From assembly GCF_051020765.1 (NCBI RefSeq), contig NC_134935.1, forward strand, positions 18,601,579 to 18,665,578: a stretch of DNA of 64,000 bases, written 5' to 3'. Under the pieces are notes generated by a model. The model was not told the origin of the DNA. It saw only the letters and a list, made by a program, of their open reading frames with translations, and searched no databases. Position 1 is the first letter of the stretch. Every line of letters begins with the position of its first letter. Below are positions 23,467-34,829 of the stretch, piece by piece. The position numbers and the translations under genes are program-made. This stretch comes from Lasioglossum baleicum. Taxonomy: Eukaryota > Arthropoda > Insecta > Hymenoptera > Halictidae.

Positions 23467-24215
23467 GTGCAGGAGGGCCCAGTGTCTCCAGCGTCCTCCT
23501 CCCTGAGCAACCAGAATCAAAACGAGAGCGAGCAACAGGTGTTGCTAGCGACGATGCAGCCGGTGAACGTGCTGGACCTGCACGAGCCGGCGTCGGTGCA
23601 CTCTCTCCATCCAAAGTATCATCATCATCACCGTCACCACCACCATCACCACCATCATCACCACCAGCAGCACATTCAGGGTGACCCGGACGACCAGCGT
23701 CAGGGCGACGACACCGACGGCAGAGTAACGCCGGTGACCGAGGCGTCGGCAGGCAACCCGACGCTGGGCGTCGGCGAGCACAAGATGATCGATCTCATCT
23801 ACAACGACGGCCAGAAGACCGTCATGTACACGCACGACAAAGAGATCATCTACGAGAACGAGGCGGACAGGGTTCAGGTGGTGGAATATCCTCCGCCGCC
23901 ACCCTCCCCGCCATCGCCGTCACCACCGTCGGCTATCACCAGAACGGGACTCCTGCCTCCCAGCTGCGTCACACCTAGATCAGCCTCTGCATCAGCCGCG
24001 TTGCACTTGCACCACTACCCTCAGCTGCAACTGCAACACGAGGACGACCTTCCGCCGAGCGTGCGCCACGCGGTGAACGCCACTGTGCCGAATTGTGGGG
24101 CTGCAACCACCACCACGACTGTCCTCGTCTTCTCGGAGCTGGTCGCCGCTGATCCTGCCGCGGGCGCCGCCGCTGCTCAACAACTCACCCTCACTGCTGC
24201 CTCGCTGCGAGCTGG
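23467..24215 (+). CDS. grh: grainyhead transcription factor, second coding exon (residues 22-270)
   Basis: The exon runs from the CCCCAG acceptor to a canonical GTAAGT donor at 24216. It gives 249 codons plus two bases (phase 2). Numbered from the exon at 7524, it contains ATMQPVNVLDLH (about residues 49-60), a poly-His tract (about 73-87), the block IDLIYNDGQKTVMY (129-142), a Pro-rich run (about 162-176) and an Ala-rich C-terminal part. The VNVLDLH and DLIYNDG-KTV-Y blocks match short segments I recall from the N-terminal activation region of Drosophila Grainyhead; this is the basis of the name. CP2 DNA-binding and dimerisation regions are absent and must be encoded further downstream. A second in-frame AG six bases into the exon (CAGGTGCAG) could give a two-residue-shorter variant. 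Codons are GC-rich compared with the flanking intron. Confidence 0.87.
23612..23672 (+). repeat. grh: CAC/CAT trinucleotide run encoding poly-His
   Basis: Mixed CAC and CAT codons encode about fifteen histidines with one Arg interruption, inside coding exon 2. The codon mixing suggests that an old expansion is kept at the protein level rather than a fresh slippage product. Confidence 0.9.
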
Positions 24216-27200
24216 GTAAGTTTCGTTTACGAGCTTCATTCATATTCGCTGGAGAATCGTCTTCCGTTTCTCTTGTCTCAACCAGGATATGTAAACTATT
24301 GTAAATTCTAATATCATTTTCCTCTTTTCCTCTTTTCCTCTTCGAAACATGCATAAACGTGCTGGCAACTACTCTGATTTCGATATCATAGCAATCGTGT
24401 CAAACTGCTTAAAAATGCTTTGGAAATTATAATAAATCGTGTTGTAATTAAGATTACAGGGAACCCGATAAAAATTATCGATAAATTCTCGGTGAATGTA
24501 CATGCATGAAAAATATAAATTTTTTTGTCCCCTCTGTGAGATTTTTGGCGACGAAGACGTATGTAGCCGTAAAAAAATTGGTGTCTACGGAAAGGGGTCA
24601 AATAAATTCTTTAACATATCGGTATTTTTCGTTGTCGGGTCGTAAAGAAATGTTTTATCACGCTTTGTATCGGGATCAAAAGAGGCGAATATTTCAAACG
24701 TATGAAAGCATGACATATGATGTGTATGGTGTAATAACTGTACAGACATGTCAGGGAATTTTCTGTTCTCGCCGAGTATCTTTTGAAGCGACGCGACGCG
24801 TTTCAGGAATATATTTACGGTGCTCCGCAGTTGATAAGGGACACCCCTGTGCATTCAATGACACTCTCTACTCTCTACGCGTCGCCGCTTCTCAAGGCGC
24901 ACCGTGGATATTCACGATTTTACGAGCATCGGGAGATATATGCTCAATACACGGCGAGTCCGTCAACACGGCCTCGCATGATGCACGACATAAACGAAAA
25001 GCGGTACGCGAAATTCCTGCGTACAAGGGAACCTGTTCGAGCCCGAGCCCCGAAGTGTTTTCACGAGCTGTTTAACGATAAAAGTGACGATAACTTGTAA
25101 TTTTTCATGGATCGGACGACAGCTTTAAAATGAAAATCGTGTACGAGTTAATAGCCGGAGAAATGGAACGTTAAACTCGAAATCCGCTGACCATACATCT
25201 CCGCGAATGCGAAGTGAGTTGTCAAATCAAGCCTATTCGATTCGAAGATAAAAATTTCTGAACCTATTACGGACATATTCGAGTAGGAAATGAGCGGGAA
25301 AAATTCGCAGAAATCTTTCGAGTAAAAAAATCGAAATCTAGTTATGCAACGGTACCTAGTAGCGACAGAAATAAGTATTATAGAAAAGTTGCCTAATTGG
25401 ATTAGGAATGGTTCACACCCTGTATCTCGGTCCCGCGCAGCATATGATTCACAGTGGAGGGGGTAGGTAGGTAAACTGACTTAAGATCGTGCAGCTCCGT
25501 TCGGCTTGCGATCAACACTCGTATTTCGTTTCCTTCTCCAAATCGTGCGACAAGCACGTTCCCGGAATTTCTCTAAATTATGGCAGTTTGTACCGTCAAG
25601 ACACTCCGCTCGATTTGCCGATACCATTAAGCCATCCGCGTAATTCACAGTTGACAAGACAATTCCCATCGGAGAACCGTGGACACAGTTTTTACTGAAC
25701 CGCGAACAGTCGTCGTAATAAGAATCGCAATTTGTCGCGATAAATATCGACGTTTCGATGTCCATGTTTGGACGAGTCCGCTCCGGTTCTGCGGTAATTT
25801 TTCCGGTTGGCAATTTACGAGATGCACGGACAGTTTCGCCGATTTGTTCTCGAGTTTATCGGCACAGTCAGCGCGTAGGCATTTCCTGCCGAAAATTTCA
25901 CCGGTGCGGTGGACAAAGCGGTACGGCGAACAATCGTTCCGTTCGGGACGGAAAAATGAAATTCCACGGGACAACGAACCATGGCGGGCAGCGCCGGCAA
26001 TTACCGATTCGCATTAAAGCCGCCGCGATCGGTCTCGGGCTCGGCGCGGAACTAGCTAGGTGTAGTACTTCGGCCACGGATAGTTTCTCGCGCCTTAATA
26101 AGCCGTAAAGTATCGCGAAAAGTGTCTCCGGACTCGGACAGTAGCTCGCCGTGCTCGCTCGCACGGAAAAACTCGAGTCGCCCTCCGCAGTGTGTGCAGT
26201 GCACGTTGAAACGCGCGCGGTGCGCTATCGGGCTCGTGTATCAGCGCCGACAATTAACAATTATTGCGCGCACACCTTCCCAACAGCTGAACGTTGGATA
26301 AGTCACGTTGCTGCGTAGAATTTATTATGTATTACGACGCCGTGTACAGCGCCGCCCAGCCGAGGTGTCCTGGCAGGTCCACGTACAAAAAAACTATAAA
26401 CGTCGTAATGTGTCCGTCCCTCTTGATACCATTCAACCCTACGCGAATCATTTTCCGCTACGAATATAGTAATGATCGTGTCAATCGAAGTGGTGTAATA
26501 CATATACATATATTCGAGATCCACCATTTTTAAACAGTGCTGTATACTGTATATGTACTAAGAGCGACCTGAATACAATAAACGTCGGTCGAGTGTCTCT
26601 CGCTCCACGCATTATGTCTGCAGGCGCGCGCGTAATATTTGCAAAGCACAGTTCGAAAATCGGAACGCAATCAAGATCACGATCTACTAATTTGTAACAT
26701 TTCCATATCGCGCTTGTATCTTTCATATATCTTCGCAGGTCCGCGCGGAACATCGGTAAACACGGGAACAACGCTTTTACCCGGCACACGTATCTATAGA
26801 AATGACGTTCTTTTCAAATGTTGCGCGCTGAACTATGCGCACGCGTCCAACCGTAACACAATGAATAATCGACATCTGACCAGCGCAAAAAAAGGATTAG
26901 AATAACGTCACGCAAGAATGGCGCGGATCGACGCTCGAACTATAAAACAACCGTGAAAAATTCAACCAGCTCTCAACTGGCAAAACTGAACTCTATTTTT
27001 CACTCTTGTTTAATTCGATTTACAATTTACTCAACTTTACAATCCACTTTTATCCTCTTTCTTTCGCAATCTCGTTCTCTCCATCAACACAGCGGATCTT
27101 TATGCAAAATAAACGTCTTCTTTATACATATGTGTATATCAAACTCTCACGCATACATACATTTTTGTTCTCGGAAATTTTCCCTTGCGTGTCATTTTCA

Positions 27201-28942
27201 CATTGAATTCTGTATATTCGTGACATAAACGAATCGAATCTTTCACAAGTATGTAGTACCTACTCGAATCTTGGAAATCAGAACTGCATAGTAGGTTTTA
27301 AGCAGTTTCCTTCGTTAAATTCGTAACTATTTAAGAATAATACGTTTCCGATAGATTATGAAATTATAGTTATACATGTTGAATTTAATTATCCATTAGA
27401 GGACAACATAATTGATTTTAAAGGTAAAAAACAGTACGATATTCATAAAAGTTTCGAATTAAATATACAAAAACAAATAAAATTTACTTGTCCTAAAAGT
27501 GAAGAACAGTTTCGTTCGATCGAATGGGAAGCTGTTCGTTTAATCTCTGCGTTCAGATATTCTCTGTACTTACCTCTGACACTCTGAAATAATAAAATTC
27601 GCAAGGTGATCGTTGAACCTTGAGGCAGTCAACGAGTCAAAGCTGACACTCGGAATTGTCTTAGGTGCCATTCTTTAGAATCGACCTGTACACACACCGA
27701 TGCAAACTATTGAAATGCTGTCGCAGTTAGCGTCGCACGCCTTGCTCTTTTGCAATAAATAAAAATCAGCTGCAATTAATCGGCCGTAAGATATGCTCGC
27801 GGAGACCTTGGGGGCCTCGAAAACAACCGTGCCTCTTTCTCTCCCACCAGATCGCTGTATTTTTCGCTCCCGCTCGATTGTTATTGTTATTGCAAATCGG
27901 ATGCTTGCGATCCACGCAGCCACGCAGGATCTCGACTCCTCGTTCAGCCTGATCGTCTTTTTTCTCACCGATCCTTTCCCCCAGATCTTCTCAAAATAGT
28001 TGGGACTTTCGGATGACGACGCGACGCGACGCGACGAAGTCTCGTCTTTGAAAATTCGAGCTTCCTTTCACCTCGGTCGTTCCCTGTCGTTTTACGAACG
28101 CGAAGATAAGGAGGTGTCCGCTCGCAGAAAATCGAGTGCCATTTATTGCTGTCGCGCCGTGACGTGCGATATTCTTCGATATACGACCGCCGTGCTAAAT
28201 ATTTGCTGCGATCACCGCACCGTTCTCCCGATACATACACTGTTCGGCAAAAGCACGCGCTTGTGATTAATCGTTGCTCTATGACCCTATCGTAAAACCT
28301 GAGGAGTCGGGTAGATACGCGAATTATATGTTCGGGTTGCGTTCAATAAATTCGAAAACAGCGACGACGTTTCCAGAGCCCGCCGTGAAAACAAGTAATC
28401 TCCGGCGAGTAAAATGCGGTTGATCAGATTAAAATCGGCTAAAGGTTCGATCAGCTCGGCGCGGCGTCTCCGTCGCCGCTGAACCTGTCACGGAACAAGA
28501 TTCGTCTTCGCAACCCCCTGTAAGCGCCTTATTCCAGGGCTTAAGCACACGCGTCAAGGAAATCCGAAGCGGATTTTCGATTCGTGGCGGTTCAATCCCG
28601 CCAGGTAAGCTGCTATTCGCGCCCGAGGAAAGAAGTCGGCGAGAACAGAAAGAGATTGTGTTAATTCGTTTGTCGGCCTTGAGCCCCCAGCCCCGCTCCG
28701 CCCCGCCCCGCTCCGCCACGGCCCGTCCGAGAAAATTCGAGATACATACAACGAAGTGCCTGAACTGAAACTATTGCATTCGATCCTAGATCGAAATAAT
28801 CTTAACTCGTACAAAGTAAGCTTGTGCTTGAATGCATACAAGGATTACGATATTTTTGGAGGTATAAAATATTTAACTTGAATTTCCAAAGTACTCTTCA
28901 CATTTAGCGTGAAGTTGTTTCAATTTAAATACTTGGCATTCG

Positions 28943-28982
28943 ATGTGTCGCATCTTCCCGACGCGACGTCCGATCGATCTAA
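28943..28982 (+). repeat. Dispersed repeat copy (ATCTTCCCGACG...GATCTAAA)
   Basis: The text GTGTCGCATCTTCCCGACG, then CGTCCGATCGATCTAAA, is found again with few changes at about 30855-30891. It is a fragment of an unclassified dispersed repeat. Confidence 0.6.
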
Positions 28983-30852
28983 AGAACAATAAGATCCCTC
29001 GTGCTTTCACAACTGCCGCACAAGTGTCCGGTACTGGCAGAGAGGGTAACTTATTTCCCCTGAATTCGTGCTGCCTCCCCTCATCTGGCGACACTGGCAC
29101 CAGTGCAAAATGAAGACTTGTCTCGCTCGTAAAATCGCTCTCTGAAAACCACGACGGAAATGTCACCGAACCTTCAATTAGCTCAAATTTTATTCGACAG
29201 TGCAAGTACCGGCGCATTCCAGCGATTTATGCCGCAGTTAAATAATCGCGTGGCGACTTTATGTAAAACTCGATACATTAATAAGTTCGCTAAATTTTAA
29301 CGAAGTTTTCCATACGTTCACACTTTGATAGCGCTGCTAATAGGCTGCAACCGAGTATCCGTTCGTTTCACCTAATTGATCCATGAAAATCCGCATTTAC
29401 ATAAACATCTGTGGCCGACAGATAACAGAGACGTTTTCGCCGAAAAATAAGCGAGTCGGGCGACGTGATACCGATTTTTATCGAGCTTCCGTGTTCCGGG
29501 TTCGATTCGATTTTGCAACGCGAATCGGCTCACCTGGCAGCGGGTGTCCGGCAGGTTTCTCAGGTGCCCGGTTGTCATTATTACTTCCTCCGTGTTTCGC
29601 GCTAACGGCAGCGAACGGCCAGTTACGAAATGGGGGTCTGCAGTTAGCATTCGCACGCTGAATTTCCGATTTTCGTGAAACTCTGGATGACAAACACCGT
29701 TCAGTAGTGACAGAAGTTAGCACAACTTACCGCAATAGAGAAAATTCGAAATAATGAAGAGTGGGGGCTACTCTGAAAATCGAGTTTCCCTACTTCTGAT
29801 CGCATTTTGTAGTCGACTAAAAACTAATTACTTTTGTTCCAAACATCTTTTTATCTGGCCACCAGAAGTGCCCGAAAAGTCGTGGCGACAGTTACGTTGA
29901 ACACCCTTGTACATATTTGCTTTGAAGTAACTCGGTAAATTTTTACCGAATTTCAGTCTCGGTGGAAACGGTATATACCATTCGAGGGTTAAGATTTGAA
30001 TTTTCCTGCGATCCCACGACGCGACACGTCACTCACTCGGAAATGTAAAAGTTCTAGGGTTAAATATCGTGGATTCGAAAATTGGAAATTCGGTGCGGCA
30101 ATGGTTTCCGGAGCCACTGGAGCTTGCGCTGTGCTCGGCATAAAATTAAAATACAGGAGGAAGAATAACGTGGCCCGTCGGGTTCTGGACCGGGCCTGCG
30201 ATCAAATTTGCATATATTTCGCGCAATTCCTGACCGCGAGCCAGCCGGTTGCCCTCGAAGAGAGTCGAAATTACCGGGCTCGGTGAACGTCCTCGGTCGG
30301 CTGTTTCTCACGCACGAAAAACATTTTCGCAGAAAGCATTTCGCGATTGGTGCGTGCAAGCCTGACCGACGCGACGCGACGACGCCGGTGGCATTGCGAC
30401 CGCGCCGCATCGCATCGCGTCGTGCCATGCCGTGCCGTTTTGTCGCAATCTATTCATCGCGCGAAAACATTTCGCCAGATCTCGTTACGATAAGCTTCCC
30501 CCTTTTAGTATGCCAAATTACAGGCGAACCGAGCCTGTAATTAAATTAATGCGAAAGCTAGTGGCCGACGTGATCGAGAGTGACCCTCCCCGCTCGAAAT
30601 TTGTTAATGAGATTATTCGGTGAATCGATGTATGCCGAAGCAAACGGGTTTAATGAGTTCATCGCTGGGGATGTCTACGATGATCGACACGGAATCTTTA
30701 GTGTTATAGTTGATATTCAAATATTCCCATTCCTATCCATTCCATTATCCGATCAACTTCATCTTTTGCAGGAATTATTTTCTTACCCAATGGCACAATT
30801 TTAAGGGCGGAGGGGGGAGTCACCAGGTACAGCTAAGGTGGCCAAGCACCCT

Positions 30853-30891
30853 AATGTGGCACATCTTCCCGACGTCCGATTGATCTAAAAC
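30853..30891 (+). repeat. Dispersed repeat copy (ATCTTCCCGACG...GATCTAAA)
   Basis: TGTGGCACATCTTCCCGACG, then TCCGATTGATCTAAA, matches the fragment at 28943. The earlier copy has an extra CGACG (or lacks a deletion) in the middle. Confidence 0.6.
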
Positions 30892-30931
30892 TTTGGATAC
30901 CTATATAAATTTTTCATGAAGTGGAACAATA

Positions 30932-30957
30932 TTGGGGGTGGGGGGGGGGGGCGGGGT
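30932..30957 (+). repeat. Poly-G tract
   Basis: GGGGGTGGGGGGGGGGGGCGGGG. It has four or more G runs and so could form a quadruplex. Similar poly-C tracts occur at 11181, 42541 and 51840. Confidence 0.9.
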
Positions 30958-33900
30958 GCGTGCCCAAAATTTCAGACATCGCTCAGGACTGGGCACGATA
31001 AATCCGGTAAGATGGAATCGCGATCAGCCAAAGAAAAGCCGGATCGCGCTGCGCTGCGGGGGCCTCGCGCTCGTAATCTATGCTAATGCGTCGGAGGTGG
31101 GTGAACGCGCTCGCTGCCTATAATAATAGTGTTTTCGAGGATGTGACGTCACGCGGGAACAATACACTCGCGAACGGACACAGCCGCCGCGCCGCGCCGA
31201 GCAGCTTGCATACGGTTTCGGTCGATTATTTATTTGACAGACCTCCCCGCGGGCCGTGTCTGCGTTTACGGCCGGCTCTCCGCAACGCTTCGTCCCGGGA
31301 TTTGCAACGGGCAACAAGTTTTTGCGTTGTTAAAGCGGACACGCTGATGCTGCGTTATGCAACACGGTGCGCGTCGATTGTCTTCTCCTTTTTTCGGAGG
31401 GGGCTTTTTAAGACGATGTTTGTTCTTTCGGGATTTCGAGGCTGACGCTCGTTGAAATTTATCGTCGGTCCGCGCTCGTTATTTCCCTTTAATTTCATGC
31501 TTTGATACATTGCGAAAAAATGTTCACGTTCTCGCCGGATATTTTCGCCGGGACGATGCTCGACGTACAACGGAGAGCCGAACCGAACCGATCAAACGAT
31601 TTTGTCGAAATATCGGCGAGAATCAGTCTTTTGCCTATTTCACGTATATTTATACAGTCAAAGTTGTTAATAGACAGCAGGTGTTTATGCAAAATAAACA
31701 TTTTATTCCTGCATTGTAGAGAACTGGAGTGAAATAGAAATTGATTTTCTTCCAAAATATGTTATAATATAACAGTAACATCTTCAATTCTTCTAATGGT
31801 TTTATTATTTTAAAATGTTCAGTGTCATAAATTTTATAACAATCGTTTTCAAGAAAATCAATAGAGTCATCGGTAACTACCATGGCAGTGATAAAATACC
31901 TATGTATGTATTCTGTACACACACAATTTCATATCTATAATCCCTCGATTAACGTTCACTCTGCGTACATGATACTCCAATGTTAACCATATACATATGC
32001 TTGTAGGGTAAGATCAGAGATAATCGAAGAACGATCCAATTGCTGACGCTCGCGTTGCTTGTATGTATCATTTGGGGGAAAGGATGTTGAAAAAACGTGG
32101 TAAAATATGTAGAGGTCGCGAGGCGGAAGCGCGAGAATATAGTAAACGAGTGGTCGTAAATAGCGGGGCGCGGATGAACGGTAATTGCACCGGTGGGTCC
32201 GTGGGTCTCGCCCCCTCGCGAGTTTTCGGATTACCGAGGGCCGCGTTTTCGTATGCGCGCCAAATTGCCGTAATGACGGCGCGGCCCGATAAAAAGATCT
32301 GCGGTTCGCAGAAAGCAGAAAGCAGAATGCGATAGAAGAGAAGGGAAGAGAAGAGAAGAGATGAGAAGGGAAGGGAAGGGAAAAGAAGAGAGGAGACGAG
32401 GAGAGGCCCAGGGTCTCTCCTCCTGTGTCGTCGCCGCGCCGCGCCGCGGCCCGCTTCTTGCCCGGCCCGGAGGTGCCTTTGATCCGTCGCGTTTTCAGCC
32501 GCGGAATACATATATGTGCGGTTCTCGAGTTTTTGCGGCTTCTGGGGACGCGAGACTCGAACGGGGAACAATGTAAAGAAGAAATTATTATGTCGTACTG
32601 GTACATCGATCGATAAAAATCGTCCCGGAGCGGAGGCCAGGGGACCACGGCCGAGCTCGTTTCAACCGCGCAAAACGAGCGACTCGACGCAACTCACGGG
32701 AAACTCGATCCAAAAATAACGAGAGCTTCCCCTCGATCTCTCCGTTCGGGGTTAAACGATCTCTCCTTCGTTTCGGTAATTTCTACCCCACCTTCTTGAT
32801 CTCTTCGTAGGTCGTTCAGAAAAATTTTCGGACTGCTCGCAGAAAACTTCCGTTGTGTTTACATTCTGTGGCTGTTGTATTTTATCTTTTACAAATCAGG
32901 TGTTCTGGAATAAATAAGCATCGTGTATTCTCCAGATTTCAGTGAAAATGGTTTTATAACTGTGATTTAAAATGCAACCTGAAAAGGGACATGTTCGGCA
33001 TTGCATTTTGCTAATTTTCAATTTGATTAATTGATCCATCGATGATTAACCCTTCTGCGGGTTCTAGGCCTATGCCGGAGTCATTTCTGGACCACAGTAA
33101 TATTTCACTAATACAGTTTCATGCCGCCTTTCATCGCATTTCGAATGTAGCGGCAAACTATGAAGTGGTCGGCCGAGAAGCGATACAATACTTGAGCGAT
33201 ATCTTCCGTTGCAAAAGGATAGATCATGACAGTACCCTCTCGTTCTGACACGGATAGCAATTTCCTTATTTCGCAATGAAAACCGTCGTCTTGCACTCCG
33301 GAACGAAAAGATAAAAAGAAGACTGTGAAATTAATGTAATTTCTGTTTATTAAACATTAGAAATTCAATTTTTTATGCACATATTTTTAGTGTGTCAAAA
33401 GTCTGTTCGCATCCGTAACAAAAGAAAAGATGAAAAAATAATAGAATGAAATCTTCGAATTTGTCGGACGTTTTTACTGGTTTGCATCAGGACTACTCAT
33501 TTTCGTTGTAAATGCATCCAATTCGCGATAGAAACAGGTCCGAAACGGACTACTTCGATCCGCGACGAGCAAAGGAAACTTCAGCGTGGTTCCCCGAGGA
33601 AAAAGTCAATCCGCCGACTTTTTCCTGAATCGCGGCGGCTTATTAGGTTCGCCGGTGCGTGACGGTATTATATCTCGGTATATCGGCCCCACAACGGCTC
33701 TAAAATTAGAAACGGCGACGAGAGATTTCCCAATATCCTAACGCGGCGTCGTGTCATTTTTTCACCGCGACTAACCGATTTTTCTGTAAGCTTTTTCTTC
33801 CCGACCCTTTCTTCGCGCGGGCCACTCTCCCGCCTGCCATAAAACGGCGCGGCGCGCTCGCGTACCGCCGCGCGCCGCACCGCGCCGTCCCACAGTATCC

Positions 33901-34300
33901 TAATCACTCGCCAATGGAAACGGGCTGACGTAAAGACAAATTCTGTTCGCGCCGGTGAGTGATTACGATACCGCGAGATAGCGGCCGCGTGTGCCGACCG
34001 TGTCGACATATTTCCTCGCCGCGCTCTATGCCAATAAGATACCCCGGCCCCTTGCGATATACATTATACATAGTTCGCGAATTTTTTCACGGACGTTTCC
34101 CGTATCTAGACCGCGGCCGGATTTGCGCGTCGACGAGCGCCATGAATTCGGCGAACGTTCTCGCAATTTTGGACAGGTATCCCTGGCATTCGAACGATAG
34201 AAACTCTATTCTGCACCGTGCAGATCGCATCGATATATTGCTGCCCGGATCACTCGCTCGAGCGAGCAGTTTATATCAACTTCGAGTCGGTGCGATGGTT

Positions 34301-34400
34301 TAACCCCTTGCCGTATCATTTTATTTACAGTTACACCGATTAAAAACCTTCTTTATCCCGAAAAATGTCGTAGAAGGGAAAAGAAAATTTATATTTTTTG
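34301..34400 (+). mobile_element. TTAA-type element, second family (TTAACCCCTTGCCGTA end)
   Basis: TTAACCCCTTGCCGTATCAT opens a segment that continues to GAAAAATGTCGTAGAAGGGA and GAAAATTTATATTTTTTGTA. The latter block is repeated, inverted, at about 51762-51822. Another left end (TTAACCCCTTGCCCTACGAT) is at 60687. The right boundary is uncertain. Confidence 0.5.
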
Positions 34401-34427
34401 TATCGCTACATTTATTGTAATCCTTAA

Positions 34428-34586
34428 CCCTTTGCACTCGGAGCTATTTTAACTCGAAAATGAAACATTTCTTCCGACCTGGAATATAATTCCATTAGAT
34501 TAGATACCAATCGTGTAAACAATATTGTGAATAATGGTACAGCAGCTTTTAGCGATGACTCTGAGTCGTCGTTAGAATGTTAACGG
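34428..34586 (-). mobile_element. TTAA-flanked MITE, inverted copy of the family at 12395
   Basis: TTAA occurs at 34424-34427 and 34587-34590. The left end CCCTTTGCACTCGGAGC corresponds to the right end of the 12395 copy. Internal words (AAACATTTCTTCCGACCT, AATAATGGTACAGCAG) are the reverse complement of the family sequence. Confidence 0.75.
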
Positions 34587-34608
34587 TTAAATATTAATTA
34601 CAAACGAA

Positions 34609-34690
34609 CAGTGGCGTGCTACCCTATGGGCAATTTGGGCAAATGCCCGGGGCCCCGAACACAAACCAAGATCCAAGATCCAAATTCTAC
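34609..34690 (+). mobile_element. hAT-type element left-end fragment (CAGTGGCGTGCTACCC)
   Basis: CAGTGGCGTGCTACCCTATG, followed by GGGCAAATGCCCGGGGCCCC, closely resembles the widespread insect hAT termini that begin CAGTGGCGTAGC and carry a GGGGCCCC stretch. No matching right end or 8-bp duplication was found, so it is a fragment. Confidence 0.55.
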
Positions 34691-34829
34691 GTTTATCGTT
34701 TGTCTAAAAAAAAAAATAGAAAAATAAAAAACCTGCATGACGAGTTCGACACGACACCATACAGCAAGCACGATACATTTTCGCCGTGCAATTTCTTTAT
34801 TCTTGTTGCCATCGTGCAGTTGGTTTAGG

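Noticed and set aside
28529..28611. tRNA-like text with a perfect T arm (GGCGG-TTCAATC-CCGCC) and a possible anticodon arm (AAATC-CGAAGCG-GATTT)
   Set aside because: Position 33 is G instead of the invariant T, no acceptor stem pairs with AGGTAAG, and the D arm is poor. It is a chance fold or a remote pseudogene at best; a covariance-model scan would decide.
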